Shown: positions 1-9,543, counted from the first letter of the stretch. The stretch is DNA of 64,000 nucleotides from CAYRES01 sp964423425 (GCA_964423425.1 CAYRES010000007.1:62001-126000), one strand, 5' to 3'. A program made the numbers and translations. Notes: generated from the sequence alone by a model not told the origin.

Positions 1-369
1 TGGCGGGCGGGCAAGGGGCTGGTGGCTGCGCACGCCGACGGCGGTGATCCGGCGGGTAGAGCCGTGATCGCCGGGGTGTTCGGAGGCTTCGTCGCGGTGG
101 TGGTTGCGAACGTGACCGCGTCGGTGTGGGAGACTCTCGTGGTGGGACAGGCCTTCTGGTTCTTGGCGGGCATGGCGGCCTCGACGGCACGAGGCGGCCG
201 CTCGCCGGCCGCGCGGCTCCCGGGCATGGGCGAACTGTGGCCCGGTCCGGAGAAGTCCGCACGTGAGCCCCGGCCGGAGAGGCCCGCGAAGAAGAAGGAT
301 GTGCCGAAGTCGGCGGGCCGCGGTAACCGGCAGCAGCGGCGGGCGGCGGCCAAGAAGCCCAAGCGTTGA
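1..369 (+). CDS. C-terminal end of a membrane protein, possibly an O-antigen ligase/polymerase (5' truncated by window)
   Basis: The reading frame is open from the first base of the window, so the true start lies upstream; the GTG at 22 is probably internal. The visible 122 residues hold two hydrophobic segments (around AVIAGVFGGFVAVVVANV and VVGQAFWFLAGMAA) followed by a long basic, Lys/Arg/Pro-rich cytoplasmic tail ending in KKPKR. A final membrane helix with an FWFLAG motif fits the C-terminus of O-antigen ligase/polymerase (Wzy/WaaL-like) proteins, and the gene directly precedes three glycosyltransferases. Function is inferred mainly from this context. The TGA overlaps the upstream edge of the next reading frame. 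Confidence 0.55.
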   Translation, partial: WRAGKGLVAAHADGGDPAGRAVIAGVFGGFVAVVVANVTASVWETLVVGQAFWFLAGMAASTARGGRSPAARLPGMGELWPGPEKSAREPRPERPAKKKDVPKSAGRGNRQQRRAAAKKPKR

Positions 370-413
370 AGGAACGGCATGAAGAGGGAAGGCAGAGGAA
401 GGGGCAACGGCTG

Positions 414-1670
414 ATGACCGGTTTCGAGGCCGAGGTGGACCGCCCGCTGCGAGTGCTACACGTCATCAGCGGCGGTGATACGGGCGGCGCCATGGGGAAC
501 CTCCTGCCCTTGGTGAGCGCACTCCGCGAGCGGGGCTGTGACGCCCGGGTGTGTTGCCTGGGCAACGGGGGCTTGGTGAGGGCGGCCAAAGCTCGTGGGG
601 TGCCGGTGACGGTGCTTCCCATGTCGTTTCCCTGGGATGCACGGGTGCTGCCGCGACTCGCGGCCGAACTCTCCGCCCGCCCACTCGACGTGGTGCACAC
701 GCACGGCATGCGGGCCAACCTTCCCGTGCGCCTCCTCAGCGCCGTCCGTCCCCGCAGCTACATCTTGTTCTGCACGGTCCACTCCGACCTCCTGCTCGAC
801 TACGAGGATGAGGGCAGAGCCCGGGCGTATGCTCTGCTCGACAGGTTCACCCTCCCGGTGGTGGACCGCGTGGCCTGTGTCTCCGCAGATCTCCGCCGGC
901 GTCTGCTCGAACGCGGCTACCCGCCCCGGCTGCCGTTCGTGGTGCATCCCGGTCTGGACGAGCCACGCGCCCACTCTCCCTCCACCCCGGCGGGGGTCCT
1001 TGCCCGGGGCGGTTCGATGATCCGTCTGGGGCGGGGCGGCCTCTTCCCCGGAGGCCGGAATCCCTCCAGCGTGGTGGGGACGGTCGCGAGGCTGGTGGCG
1101 GTGAAGGACCTCGAACTCTTCCTCCGGGTGGCCGACCGGCTGTCCCGTGATGGTGGCGTGAAGGCAGTCATCGTAGGCGACGGTCCGGAGAAGAAGCGTC
1201 TGCAGGCACTGGCCAAGGAGTGGGGTGTGAGTGAGGCGGTCGCCTTCACCGGTGAGATACGTCCGGCTCGGCCGGCGTTGGAGCACTTCGGAGTGTTCCT
1301 ACTCACTTCCCACTCGGAGGGCATCCCCATCGCCGTGCTGGAGGCCATGGCGGCGGGGCTTCCGGTGGTGGCGACCGCGGTGGGAGGCCTTCCCGAGGTG
1401 GTGGCGCATGGGGAGACCGGATACCTGGTGTCCCGAGAACGGCCCCGGGGCGAATTGGCCGACGAATTGGCGGCGGCCGTCTCGCGGCTTCTCGTGGATG
1501 AGGAGCTGCGGACGCGAATGGGTGTGGCCGGCGCGGAGCGGGTGAGACGGGAGTTCGCGCCCGGCGTGGCTGCGGGCAGAATGCTCAAGGCCTACCGGCA
1601 CAGCCTGGCGGAAAGGGCGCTCGCCGTCACCGCCTCGAGCTGCGTGCAGGGCGGCGGTGGCCCGTGCTGA
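414..1670 (+). CDS. GT4-family glycosyltransferase
   Basis: A 418-residue retaining glycosyltransferase of the GT-B fold. The N-terminal acceptor half begins with a glycine-rich loop (HVISGGDTGGAMGNLL). The C-terminal donor-binding half contains VIVGDGPEKKRL and the E-x7-E motif (EGIPIAVLE) followed by GLPVVATAVGGLPEVV, the hallmark of family GT4. I start it at ATG 414 because AGGAAGGGG (396-404) sits 9 bases upstream; a longer TTG start at 366 is possible but less likely. It overlaps the next gene by 7 bp. It probably adds a sugar to a cell-wall polysaccharide or lipid-linked repeat on the cytoplasmic face; the exact sugar cannot be read from sequence. Confidence 0.87.
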   Translation: MTGFEAEVDRPLRVLHVISGGDTGGAMGNLLPLVSALRERGCDARVCCLGNGGLVRAAKARGVPVTVLPMSFPWDARVLPRLAAELSARPLDVVHTHGMRANLPVRLLSAVRPRSYILFCTVHSDLLLDYEDEGRARAYALLDRFTLPVVDRVACVSADLRRRLLERGYPPRLPFVVHPGLDEPRAHSPSTPAGVLARGGSMIRLGRGGLFPGGRNPSSVVGTVARLVAVKDLELFLRVADRLSRDGGVKAVIVGDGPEKKRLQALAKEWGVSEAVAFTGEIRPARPALEHFGVFLLTSHSEGIPIAVLEAMAAGLPVVATAVGGLPEVVAHGETGYLVSRERPRGELADELAAAVSRLLVDEELRTRMGVAGAERVRREFAPGVAAGRMLKAYRHSLAERALAVTASSCVQGGGGPC

Positions 1671-3043
1671 GAGGCTATGACATCGTGTGCGTCTCCTCGC
1701 TGGATTGGACCGCCCACTGGACGAGCAAGCAACAGATCATGCACCGGCTGGCGGCTGCCAACCGCGTGCTGTATGTGGAAGAGCCGGTCACCATGCTGGC
1801 ACCCCTCAAGGTGCCGGAGCGCTGGTCTCGGTGGAGAGCGTGTGTGCCGACGCTCGCGAAGAGAGAAGCCGACCTGTGGACGCTCACGCCTCCCCCACTT
1901 CTTCCCTTCGGCAACGTCCGCCGCGAGGTGAACCGGGTCAACCAGTTTCTCTTGGCGCGGTATGTCGATTGGGCGGTGGCGCGACTGGGCCTGAGCGACT
2001 ACCTGTTCTGGACCTACCTTCCTACCTCGGTCGCCCTGCTCGACCACCTATGGCCGCGAGCGTCACGTTCTGAGGCTCGGGGTGGTCCGGTCGCCGCCAT
2101 CTACCATTGCGTGGATGAGCACTCCGCCTTTCCCGGCTTCGTGAACCCCGGGATTGTCCAGGCCTATGATGCGGAACTGACAGCGCGTGCCGACTTGGTG
2201 GTCTGTACGGCGGAGGCGCTTCGGCGCAGCCGGGAGGGTCTGAATTCCCGCCTCCACCACGTACCCAACGCCGCCGATGTGACCCACTTCCGCCGTGCTC
2301 TCGACCCGGGCCTCGAGGTGCCGATGGACCTGGCCCGCATCCCTCACCCCCGCGTGGGTGTGATCGGGGTGCACGATGAGAGGCTCGATGTGGATGCCCT
2401 CGTGGCTTTGGCCGAAGCCCTCCCCGCGCTCCAAGTGGTTTTGGTGGGCCCCGTTCGTCCGGGTGACGTGGATGAGGCCCGGCTCCGCTCATATCCCAAC
2501 ATCCACCTGGTGGGAGGAAAGCCTGTGGCCCAGCTTCCCGCGTATCTGAAGGGCCTCGATGTGGCGCTCATCCCCTACCGGCTCAATGAGCTGTCCCGGA
2601 ACATCTTCCCTCTCAAGCTCTTCGAATACCTGGCCGGAGGTAAACCCGTGGTCTCCGCCGCGCTGCCCGAACTCGAGCGCTTTCGTGGCACCATACGTCT
2701 GGCCGCCCTTCCCGCGGAGTACCCGAAGCTGGTGCGCGAGGCGCTTGCGGAGGACTCGCCCAAGCATGTGCAGGGCCGGGTTGCCCTCGCGGAGAAGAAC
2801 ACCTGGGACCAGCGTGTGGAGGAGATATCGGATTTGGTGGAAGCCATGCTCGAAGAGAAGCGGTACCAGACGGGACACGGGATGAACTCCGCCAGTGCAA
2901 CAGGTCGCGGTGGAACGAGCGAACCAGCGATGACGGGCCGCCCCGGGCGCGGCGGCACAGCCGAGACCGGCCGACGCGCAGACACGGGCGACACCGGCCG
3001 CACCGGCGGTCCGGCCGAGTCGAGCGGGGAGTGCCTGTCGTGA
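1664..3043 (+). CDS. Glycosyltransferase (GT-B, TuaH-like) with low-complexity tail
   Basis: A 459-residue GT-B glycosyltransferase. The N-terminus (WTSKQQIMHRLAAANRVLYV, then EEP) resembles enzymes annotated as teichuronic-acid or capsule glycosyltransferases, in which the same KQQxMxRLA..RVLYVEEP pattern recurs. The C-terminal half has VGVIGVHDERLD and LKLFEYLAGGKPVVS, a Rossmann donor-binding domain. The last 50 or so residues are low complexity (Thr, Gly, Arg), probably a disordered tail. GTG start, overlapping the preceding stop; the tail overlaps the start of the next gene by 13 bp. Likely acts with its neighbours in wall polysaccharide synthesis. Confidence 0.8.
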   Translation: MLRGYDIVCVSSLDWTAHWTSKQQIMHRLAAANRVLYVEEPVTMLAPLKVPERWSRWRACVPTLAKREADLWTLTPPPLLPFGNVRREVNRVNQFLLARYVDWAVARLGLSDYLFWTYLPTSVALLDHLWPRASRSEARGGPVAAIYHCVDEHSAFPGFVNPGIVQAYDAELTARADLVVCTAEALRRSREGLNSRLHHVPNAADVTHFRRALDPGLEVPMDLARIPHPRVGVIGVHDERLDVDALVALAEALPALQVVLVGPVRPGDVDEARLRSYPNIHLVGGKPVAQLPAYLKGLDVALIPYRLNELSRNIFPLKLFEYLAGGKPVVSAALPELERFRGTIRLAALPAEYPKLVREALAEDSPKHVQGRVALAEKNTWDQRVEEISDLVEAMLEEKRYQTGHGMNSASATGRGGTSEPAMTGRPGRGGTAETGRRADTGDTGRTGGPAESSGECLS

Positions 3044-5196
3044 GGGTGCTCATCCCCACCATTCGCGACCCCGGCCAGGTGGGGGGCACCTCCACCCACT
3101 TGGAGATGCTCTCCCGGGGGCTCGAGGAGGCCGGTCACGAGGTCTGCGTGCTGTACTTGGGGACGGAGGTGCCCACTGTCGTGAACCGCGTTGGTGTCGC
3201 GTGGGCGGCGGGCGCACTCAACCGGCTCCGCCGCGGTTGGGGCATGGTCTACGCGGCCACATTGCGAGGCAGGCTGCTCTCCCGAGCGGTCGAGGCCGAA
3301 CTCGATCGGGCACTGAAAGAGAAGCGTCCCTACCAGGTCATCAACGCCCAGGAAGTCTATTCGGTGCCCGGCATCCGGGGGGCCGCCGACCGCCACGGCA
3401 TCCCGCTCGTGCTCACGCTGCACGGCTACCCTCTCTACGAGTCGGTCTCCGAGGGCTACTCCCGCTCCTCGGCTCTTGGCCTGGCTTTTCTTCGCCGTAT
3501 CGAGATGCAGGCGCTCCGGTTGGCTGATGCAGTGGTGACGGTCGACTCCCGGCTGCATGATCACGTGCTCAGGCTCGTGCCCGAGAAGGCCGACCGGGCG
3601 TGGTCCCTGTTCAACTTCATCGACACCTCGGCCTTCTCTCCGGAGCCGGCGCACGAGGAGTTGCGACGCCGGTGGGATATCCCGGCCGGTAAGATGGTGC
3701 TCTTCTGTCCCCGCCGCCTGGTCAAGAAGAACGGGGTGGTGTATCCGGCACTCGCCTTGGCCGCCATGGACCCGGAAGAGCGTTCCCGCTTCGTCCTGCT
3801 CCACGCGGGGGAAGGTGGAGAGCGACAGGCGATAGAGCAGGTGGTGGCGGGTGCCGGCCTGCAGCGGACGGTTCGTCTCCTTGGCAACCAAGACAGGTCG
3901 GCCGTTCAAGAGCTCTACCGGGTGGCGGACATCGCGTTGGTGCCCTCCGTGCACTCCGAGAACGTGGAGGAGGCGACCTCGCTTGCCGCGCTCGAGGCCA
4001 TGGCGTCAGGAAGGCCGCTGGTAGCTGGTGCGGTGGGCGGCCTGGCCGAGATCGTCGACGACGGCGTGACGGGTCTGTTGGTGCCGGGGGGCGAGGTGGA
4101 GGCACTGCGGGAGGCGATGCTCCGCTTGGCCGGTGATGAGGCGCTTCGTCTTCGCCTTGCCGCCGCCGCCCGTGAGTACGTGGTGGCCCATCACTCCCAC
4201 GTGGCCGCCGCCCGTGGGTACGTGAACGTCTACGAATCGGCTTCGGCGGCCGCGGCTGCCGGCGGGCGCGCGCCCGCTGCCGGGGGTGAGCCGGAGGCGG
4301 GGAGCGTGGTGTCGGCGGGTGGTGACTCGGCTCCGATATCGGTGCTCGGTTTCCCTCTCGACCCAGTGGGGATGGTGGAGGCTCGTGCGTGGGTGACCGC
4401 GTATCTCGATGGCTTCCTGCCCGCAGAGGAGACGGCCATTGCCGTGTCATTCAATCCGGAACTGGTGGTGAAGGGCTGGCGGGAGCCGGCCACGGCTGAG
4501 GCTTTGATCGAGGCGGGCCTGCGCTATCCGGACGGCGTGGGCGCCGTGTGGGCCGCGCGCCGGGCCGGTGCGCGGCGGGTGGTGAGGGTCCCCGGCATCG
4601 AGTTGGCGGAAGCCGTGCTCAAGGAGGCGGCCGACCGGGGTCTCGGAGTCTTCTTCCTGGGAGCGGCCCCGGGCGTGGCGGAGAAGGCTGCTCTTGCCTG
4701 GCAGGCGATGTTGCCCGGACTCTTCGTGGCTGGTGTGCGGAACGGCTACTTCGGCCGCGCAGAGGAGCCCGAAGTGGTGCGCGAGGTACACGATTCGGGA
4801 GCAGGTGTCTTGCTTGCAGCCCTGGGGGCACCCAAACAAGAGCAGTTCCTGCACCGGCACCGCTGCGAGCTGGGTGCGGCCGTGGCACTTGGTGTGGGGG
4901 GGAGTTTCGATGTGTGGGCGGGCGTGGTGAAGCGGGCTCCGGCCTTCACCCGTCGTCTGGGTGTGGAGTGGTTGTGGCGGCTTCTCAGCGACCCCAGGCG
5001 TGCGCGACGGCAGGCCTCCCTGCCGCTGTTCGCACTACGGGTACTGAGAGGCGTACCGGACGACTACGGTCCCGGACGTGCGGCGCACAGGGCCCGGATC
5101 GATCCCGCCGCCCGGGGTGCGTCTACCGCCCGGGGTGCGTCTACCGCCCGGGGCACATCCGGCGGCCCGGGAGGCGAAGGCTCGTGCGCTACCTGA
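3031..5196 (+). CDS. Two-domain glycosyltransferase: GT4 fused to WecG/TagA/CpsF (GT26)
   Basis: A 721-residue fusion. Residues 1-400 are a GT4 enzyme (VGGTSTHLEMLSRGLEEAGH near the start; E-x7-E as EATSLAALE; GRPLVAGAVGGLAEIVDDG). After an Ala/Gly-rich linker, residues about 430-670 are a WecG/TagA/CpsF glycosyltransferase, with the conserved PDGVG aspartate, LGAPKQE, GVGGSFDVWAG..KRAP and GVEWLWRL. TagA-type enzymes transfer ManNAc to undecaprenyl-PP-GlcNAc, the first committed step of wall teichoic acid or similar wall polysaccharide synthesis. Having both on one chain suggests two consecutive sugar transfers at the membrane. The C-terminus ends in 18-bp tandem repeats. GTG start. Confidence 0.88.
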   Translation: MPVVRVLIPTIRDPGQVGGTSTHLEMLSRGLEEAGHEVCVLYLGTEVPTVVNRVGVAWAAGALNRLRRGWGMVYAATLRGRLLSRAVEAELDRALKEKRPYQVINAQEVYSVPGIRGAADRHGIPLVLTLHGYPLYESVSEGYSRSSALGLAFLRRIEMQALRLADAVVTVDSRLHDHVLRLVPEKADRAWSLFNFIDTSAFSPEPAHEELRRRWDIPAGKMVLFCPRRLVKKNGVVYPALALAAMDPEERSRFVLLHAGEGGERQAIEQVVAGAGLQRTVRLLGNQDRSAVQELYRVADIALVPSVHSENVEEATSLAALEAMASGRPLVAGAVGGLAEIVDDGVTGLLVPGGEVEALREAMLRLAGDEALRLRLAAAAREYVVAHHSHVAAARGYVNVYESASAAAAAGGRAPAAGGEPEAGSVVSAGGDSAPISVLGFPLDPVGMVEARAWVTAYLDGFLPAEETAIAVSFNPELVVKGWREPATAEALIEAGLRYPDGVGAVWAARRAGARRVVRVPGIELAEAVLKEAADRGLGVFFLGAAPGVAEKAALAWQAMLPGLFVAGVRNGYFGRAEEPEVVREVHDSGAGVLLAALGAPKQEQFLHRHRCELGAAVALGVGGSFDVWAGVVKRAPAFTRRLGVEWLWRLLSDPRRARRQASLPLFALRVLRGVPDDYGPGRAAHRARIDPAARGASTARGASTARGTSGGPGGEGSCAT
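5110..5153 (+). repeat. 18-bp tandem repeat in the 3' end of the GT4-WecG gene
   Basis: Two full copies (5110-5127, 5128-5145) and one partial copy (5146-5153) of an 18-bp unit beginning gcccggggtgcg. They encode an ARGAST repeat in the last residues of the fusion protein, outside any conserved domain. Such in-frame units can expand or contract by slippage without breaking the enzyme. Confidence 0.9.
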
Positions 5197-6506
5197 TCAG
5201 CGGCTACTACGGCGAGGGCAACCTCGGCGACGAGGCCATCCTGGCCGGGATTCTCCAGGAGGTGGCGGCGTGCGATCCGCAGGCGGAGTTTCTCGTCCTC
5301 TCCTTCTCCCCCGAAGACACTCAGGACCGGCACGGAGTGCAGGCGATATCCACCAGTCTGCGGCAGCCCGTCGAGTTGACGCGTGCTCTGCGCTGGGCCG
5401 ATCTGCTCATAAGCGGTGGAGGTAGCATCCTTCATGAGGCCGACTTCGAACTCTACGGCCGGCACTTCCTCCTGCGCGACGGCAAGCTTCGCCCCATCCC
5501 CTACTTCCTGAGCGTGGTGCTGGCGGCCAAGGCTCAGGGCGTGCCTGTCATCTGGTACGCGCAGGGCCTCGGTCCTTTGCACACACGGAGTGCCCGCCAT
5601 CTGGTGCGGTTCGCCGGGGAGATAAGCGATGTGGTGACGTTCAGGGATCGCGAGTCGGCGGCTCTGGCCTTGGAGTTGGGCATGTCTCGCGTGCGGGTGG
5701 TGCCCGATCCGGCGTACGCACTCGATCCCGCACCTGCTGCTGCGGCGAGGCATCTCCTCACCGAACACGGAGTGCCGGCAGGCTATAGGCTGCTGGCCGT
5801 GTGCCCCCGACCCTGGCTCGACCGCCGGGGCTACCGAGAGCACCTGGTCGCTGCGGTGGGGAGAGTGGCTCGCGAACGCGATCTTCTCGTTCTGTTCGTT
5901 CCCTTTCAGGAGCGCACGGACGGACCCCTGTGTGACGAGTTGGTCCGCGATGCCCGGGTGGCGGAGAGGGGTTGGCGCTTACGGGGTTTCGACCGGCCGG
6001 CGCTTCTGGCCGGGCTTCTCGGGCAGGCCGATGCCGCCGTGGTCATGCGTCTGCACGCCGGCATCTTGGCGGCGGCCGCGGGTACTCCGGCCGTCTCGGT
6101 GGTGTACGACCCCAAAGTGGCATCGTTCGCCTCCCAGACCGGCCAGGGAGCCTTCACGGTGGATGTGGACGAGTTGGAGACCGGCCCAGGAGAAGAGCGC
6201 CTAGTTAAGGCCTGCCGCGAGACGCTGCGGGACGTGATGGGCCGGCGGTCCGCGCTTGCGCGGACCGCCGGCCCCCTGCGCCGCGAGGCGGGCGTGACCG
6301 CCCGGCTCGCGGCAGCACTGGCCCGCAAGAGGGCTGGCATCCGGGAGGTCGCCCTCACCGGGGGGTGGCAGGCCATGTGCGGAGAAGGTGAAGCGGGGGG
6401 TGGAGGTTCCTCCGCGCAGCAGATTGAACCGGCCTCCGGGCGGGGAATGCCCGCCCCCGATCCTTCTGCACCCGGCACTTCCCCGCCCGGCAACACCCCG
6501 GAGTGA
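5184..6506 (+). CDS. csaB: Polysaccharide pyruvyl transferase CsaB
   Basis: A 440-residue member of the CsaB/polysaccharide pyruvyltransferase family, which adds a ketal-linked pyruvate from PEP to the secondary cell-wall polysaccharide so that SLH domains can bind it. The N-terminus GYYGEGNLGDEAILAGIL is the family signature; VIWYAQGLGPL, VTFRDRES, a central DPA and VMRLHAGILAAAAGTPAVSV follow at the expected places. The start is GTG 5184 (GAGGCGAAGG just upstream), overlapping the previous stop by 13 bp; longer ORF extensions upstream are read-through of another frame. The last 80 residues are poorly conserved and Pro-rich. Eight SLH proteins encoded downstream are the natural clients. Confidence 0.92.
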   Translation: MRYLISGYYGEGNLGDEAILAGILQEVAACDPQAEFLVLSFSPEDTQDRHGVQAISTSLRQPVELTRALRWADLLISGGGSILHEADFELYGRHFLLRDGKLRPIPYFLSVVLAAKAQGVPVIWYAQGLGPLHTRSARHLVRFAGEISDVVTFRDRESAALALELGMSRVRVVPDPAYALDPAPAAAARHLLTEHGVPAGYRLLAVCPRPWLDRRGYREHLVAAVGRVARERDLLVLFVPFQERTDGPLCDELVRDARVAERGWRLRGFDRPALLAGLLGQADAAVVMRLHAGILAAAAGTPAVSVVYDPKVASFASQTGQGAFTVDVDELETGPGEERLVKACRETLRDVMGRRSALARTAGPLRREAGVTARLAAALARKRAGIREVALTGGWQAMCGEGEAGGGGSSAQQIEPASGRGMPAPDPSAPGTSPPGNTPE

Positions 6507-8161
6507 TGTCCATGCGGCGTGAATCTTCTCCCGGTGGCGAGCCGGCCGCCGCCACTGCGCCCGACACGTCTCCCCCCGGGACACTCGCCACCCGTACCAT
6601 GCTGGGCAAGGCGGCGCTCGTCATCCTGCTCGCCACCATCCTGGGGCGGCTGGTGGGGCTGGTACGCGACCAGTCCATCGCCTACTTCTTCGGCATGGCG
6701 GGCGACACCGACGCCTTCTTTCTGGCCAACAAGATCCCGCTCCTGCTTTCGTTGACGATCGCCGGGGCGCTCACGGCCACCTTCATCCCGGTGTTCACCC
6801 AACGCATGGTGACGGGCCGGGAGCAGGAGGCGTGGACACTTACCGCGAGCATGACCAACGCCGTCGCCTTGGTGCTCGCGCTCATCAGCGCGCTTCTGGT
6901 GCTCACCGCCCCTTGGGTGATCCCTCTCTTCGGCTTCGGATTCCCGCAGCCGGTGGCCGACCAAGCCGTGATTCTCTTCCGCATACTGATGGGCGGCGTG
7001 ATCTTCACCGGACTGGCCGGCTTGGCAACCGGGGTGCTGAACTCGTTGAAGAGCTTCGCCCTCCCCGCCTTCTCCACCTCGCTCGGGGCGGTCGTGACCC
7101 TGGTCTTCATCCTCCTCTTCGCCCGCAGTTGGGGCATCACCTCCGTCGCGGTGGGTACGACCGCGGGAGCATTGGCGGCCCTCGCCGTCCTTCTGCCGCA
7201 GCTGAGACGCCGAGGGCTGCGCTACTCCTTCCGCCTCGACCGCCGCAACCCGGGCATGCGGGAAGTGGGCATGCTCATCTGGCCCATCCTCCTGGGCTCG
7301 GCCGTGGGCAAGATAAGCATCTTCGTGGATCAGACGCTGGCCAGCACGCTCGCGGAAGGCTCGGTGTCGGCCCTCAACTACGCCGAGAAGCTGTTTCAGC
7401 TGCCTCTGGGCCTCTTCGTGGCCGGGATAACCGTGCCCATATTCCCTCTCCTCTCCGAGCACGTGGCCGCCAATCAACCGGAGCGGCTGAAAGCGACTCT
7501 CAACTATGGACTTCGGCTCATCGCCTTCATCATGCTGCCTGCGACGGTGGGCCTGATCGTGCTGCGTACCTCGATCATCGGCCTTCTCTTCGAGCACGGG
7601 GCCTTCACCGCCAAAGACACGCTCGTCACGAGCTGGCCTCTCCTCTTCTACGCCCTCGGTCTGTTCTCATACGCGGGGCGGGATACGCTCACCCGGGTCT
7701 TCTATGCGTACCACGACACCCAGACGCCGGTGAAGATCAGCGTGGTGGCGGTGGTGCTGAACATCAGTGTGTCCATTCCACTCATGCTGGCAATCGGAGT
7801 GGGGGGCCTCGCCCTCGGCACCACCATCGCCATGACGGTCAACATGCTGGTGCTCATGCAACTGTTGCGGAAGAAGATAGGCCCCATGGGTCTGGGGGCG
7901 CTCTTGAAGTCGGGGGTCGGCATCCTGGGTGTCTCGGGCGTCATGGGCCTGGTAGTCTGGGGAGTGGACACTGTCTTGGCGGGAGTCGTAGCTCCCGGCA
8001 ACCCCGGTTTGGCTGTGCGCGTGGCCGTGGGAGTGGGGGGTGGAGCGTTGGTGTACTTTCTGGCCGCCAAGGTGGCGCGGTTGCGCGAGCTTGAGGAGAT
8101 AGCCGACGTCGTTTTGAGCATCATCCGGGGCAGGAGAGAGGGCCGGCGGGGCGAACTATGA
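6506..8161 (+). CDS. murJ: Lipid II flippase MurJ
   Basis: About 551 residues, almost wholly hydrophobic, with about 14 predicted membrane helices. Family features include ATILGRLVGLVRDQSIAYFFG near the N-terminus (the basic residues of the MurJ cavity), DAFFLANKIP and a C-terminal pair of extra helices. MurJ flips undecaprenyl-PP-linked peptidoglycan precursor (lipid II) to the outer face. The ATG overlaps the csaB stop by one base (TGATG), implying coupled translation; ATG 6512 is an alternative start. Position between CsaB and three SLH wall hydrolases fits an envelope-building operon. Confidence 0.92.
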   Translation: MSMRRESSPGGEPAAATAPDTSPPGTLATRTMLGKAALVILLATILGRLVGLVRDQSIAYFFGMAGDTDAFFLANKIPLLLSLTIAGALTATFIPVFTQRMVTGREQEAWTLTASMTNAVALVLALISALLVLTAPWVIPLFGFGFPQPVADQAVILFRILMGGVIFTGLAGLATGVLNSLKSFALPAFSTSLGAVVTLVFILLFARSWGITSVAVGTTAGALAALAVLLPQLRRRGLRYSFRLDRRNPGMREVGMLIWPILLGSAVGKISIFVDQTLASTLAEGSVSALNYAEKLFQLPLGLFVAGITVPIFPLLSEHVAANQPERLKATLNYGLRLIAFIMLPATVGLIVLRTSIIGLLFEHGAFTAKDTLVTSWPLLFYALGLFSYAGRDTLTRVFYAYHDTQTPVKISVVAVVLNISVSIPLMLAIGVGGLALGTTIAMTVNMLVLMQLLRKKIGPMGLGALLKSGVGILGVSGVMGLVVWGVDTVLAGVVAPGNPGLAVRVAVGVGGGALVYFLAAKVARLRELEEIADVVLSIIRGRREGRRGEL

Positions 8162-9540
8162 AGAGCGTGGTCCGGCGCTCTCTGGTCCGGCCACAGCGGA
8201 ACGCACATTCTCAGCCTATGGCGAATCCATACAGGAACAGACGAGGGGCCTTCACAGTCCTGGTGGCCGTGGTGTCACTGCTGTGCCTTGCCCTGGCTCT
8301 GCTCGCGCCTGCGGTTTCGGGAGCCACCACTACCACGACCACCACTCCCCCAGTGGTGTCGATCATCTTCCCCCTGGAGCTCAAGCCTTCGTGGACCGAC
8401 ACCTTCGGGGCCCCGCGTAGTGGTGGGCGGACCCACGCCGGCAACGACATCTACGCGGCGAGAGGCACGCCGCTGCTGGCTGTGAGTGACGGCGTGATCA
8501 AGAAGACAACCCCCACCGATGTCGGCTTGGGGGGTATCAGTGTCTGGCTTACCGACGGCGACGGAAACGACTACTACTATGCGCATCTGGACGGAGTCGC
8601 GCCCGGCATCGAGGCGGGGGTGAGGGTGAGCACCGGCCAGGTGATCGGCTACGCGGGAAACACCGGGAATGCTGCCGGTGGTTCGTGCCACCTGCATTTC
8701 GAAATCCACCTTGGAGGCTACTCCAACCCCATCAACCCGTACGCGAGTCTCTTGGCGGCACCTACGTACGCAGACTGGCTGGACGCCGGCGGCCGGCCGG
8801 CCCCCACGTTGCCGCCGACCTCGGCCACCACGACGACTACCCAACGCCCCGGCACGACAACCACCACCAGGCCACTCAGTACAAGCACGACAACCACTAC
8901 CGTGCCGGTCGACCCGGGTGGCCAGGTGGATCTGGGAGCTCCGCCGTTCAGTGATGTGAAGGTGGATGATTGGTTTCACTATGACCTTTCGTATGCGTAC
9001 AGTGCAGGAGTGGTTCAGGGCGGCGGCAACGGGGCTTTCCGCCCCTACGGCGAGGTAACCCGGGCCCAATTCGCCGCCTTCTTGGCGCGGGCCTTCCTGC
9101 CCCACGAGCTGCCGGAGGCGGCGGCCGCCCCCCAAGTGTTTGCCGATGTGCCCTCCTGGTTCTGGGGCTATGCGGAAATTCAAGCGGCCGCCGCCTCCGG
9201 CCTCGTCAAAGGGACGGGTGATGGAGTTCGTTTCGCCCCCAACGCGCCGATCACCCGGGCCCAGATGGCGGTCATGATGTACCGGGCGGTGCACACACCC
9301 CACGGCGATAGCGGAGAAGCGGGAGCGGATCCGCCTCCGCCGCCCGGCAGCGATACCGGCTTCAGTGACGTGGGCTCTGCGTACTGGGCGGCCGGAGAGA
9401 TCATCTCGGCCTGCGAGCTGGGCCTCATCCGCGGTGACTCCTCCGGGTGCTTCCGGCCCGAAGAGACTGCCAACCGAGCGCATGCGGTATCGGTGATCGC
9501 CCGGGGCCTGCGCTTGGTCGAAGGCATGGAGGGAATCTAG
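8158..9540 (+). CDS. Secreted M23 (LytM-type) peptidase with three SLH domains
   Basis: A 460-residue exported protein. A basic N-terminus and hydrophobic stretch (VLVAVVSLLCLALALLAPAV) form a signal peptide. Residues about 75-195 are an M23 zinc endopeptidase domain with HAGND (H-x3-D) and the HLHFEIH motif (HxH), so all metal ligands are present. A Thr-rich linker (about residues 218-250) is probably exposed or glycosylated. Residues about 265-455 hold three SLH repeats (FRPYGEVTRAQFA, APNAPITRAQMA, FRPEETANRAHA). It would cleave peptidoglycan cross-bridges while anchored to pyruvylated wall polysaccharide. The ATG overlaps the murJ stop (ATGA). Confidence 0.9.
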   Translation: MKSVVRRSLVRPQRNAHSQPMANPYRNRRGAFTVLVAVVSLLCLALALLAPAVSGATTTTTTTPPVVSIIFPLELKPSWTDTFGAPRSGGRTHAGNDIYAARGTPLLAVSDGVIKKTTPTDVGLGGISVWLTDGDGNDYYYAHLDGVAPGIEAGVRVSTGQVIGYAGNTGNAAGGSCHLHFEIHLGGYSNPINPYASLLAAPTYADWLDAGGRPAPTLPPTSATTTTTQRPGTTTTTRPLSTSTTTTTVPVDPGGQVDLGAPPFSDVKVDDWFHYDLSYAYSAGVVQGGGNGAFRPYGEVTRAQFAAFLARAFLPHELPEAAAAPQVFADVPSWFWGYAEIQAAAASGLVKGTGDGVRFAPNAPITRAQMAVMMYRAVHTPHGDSGEAGADPPPPPGSDTGFSDVGSAYWAAGEIISACELGLIRGDSSGCFRPEETANRAHAVSVIARGLRLVEGMEGI

Positions 9541-9543
9541 GTC

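Noticed and set aside
4548..5183. Long upstream extension of csaB
   Set aside because: The frame is a shadow of the WecG domain on the same strand; family alignment and the ribosome binding site place the start at GTG 5184.
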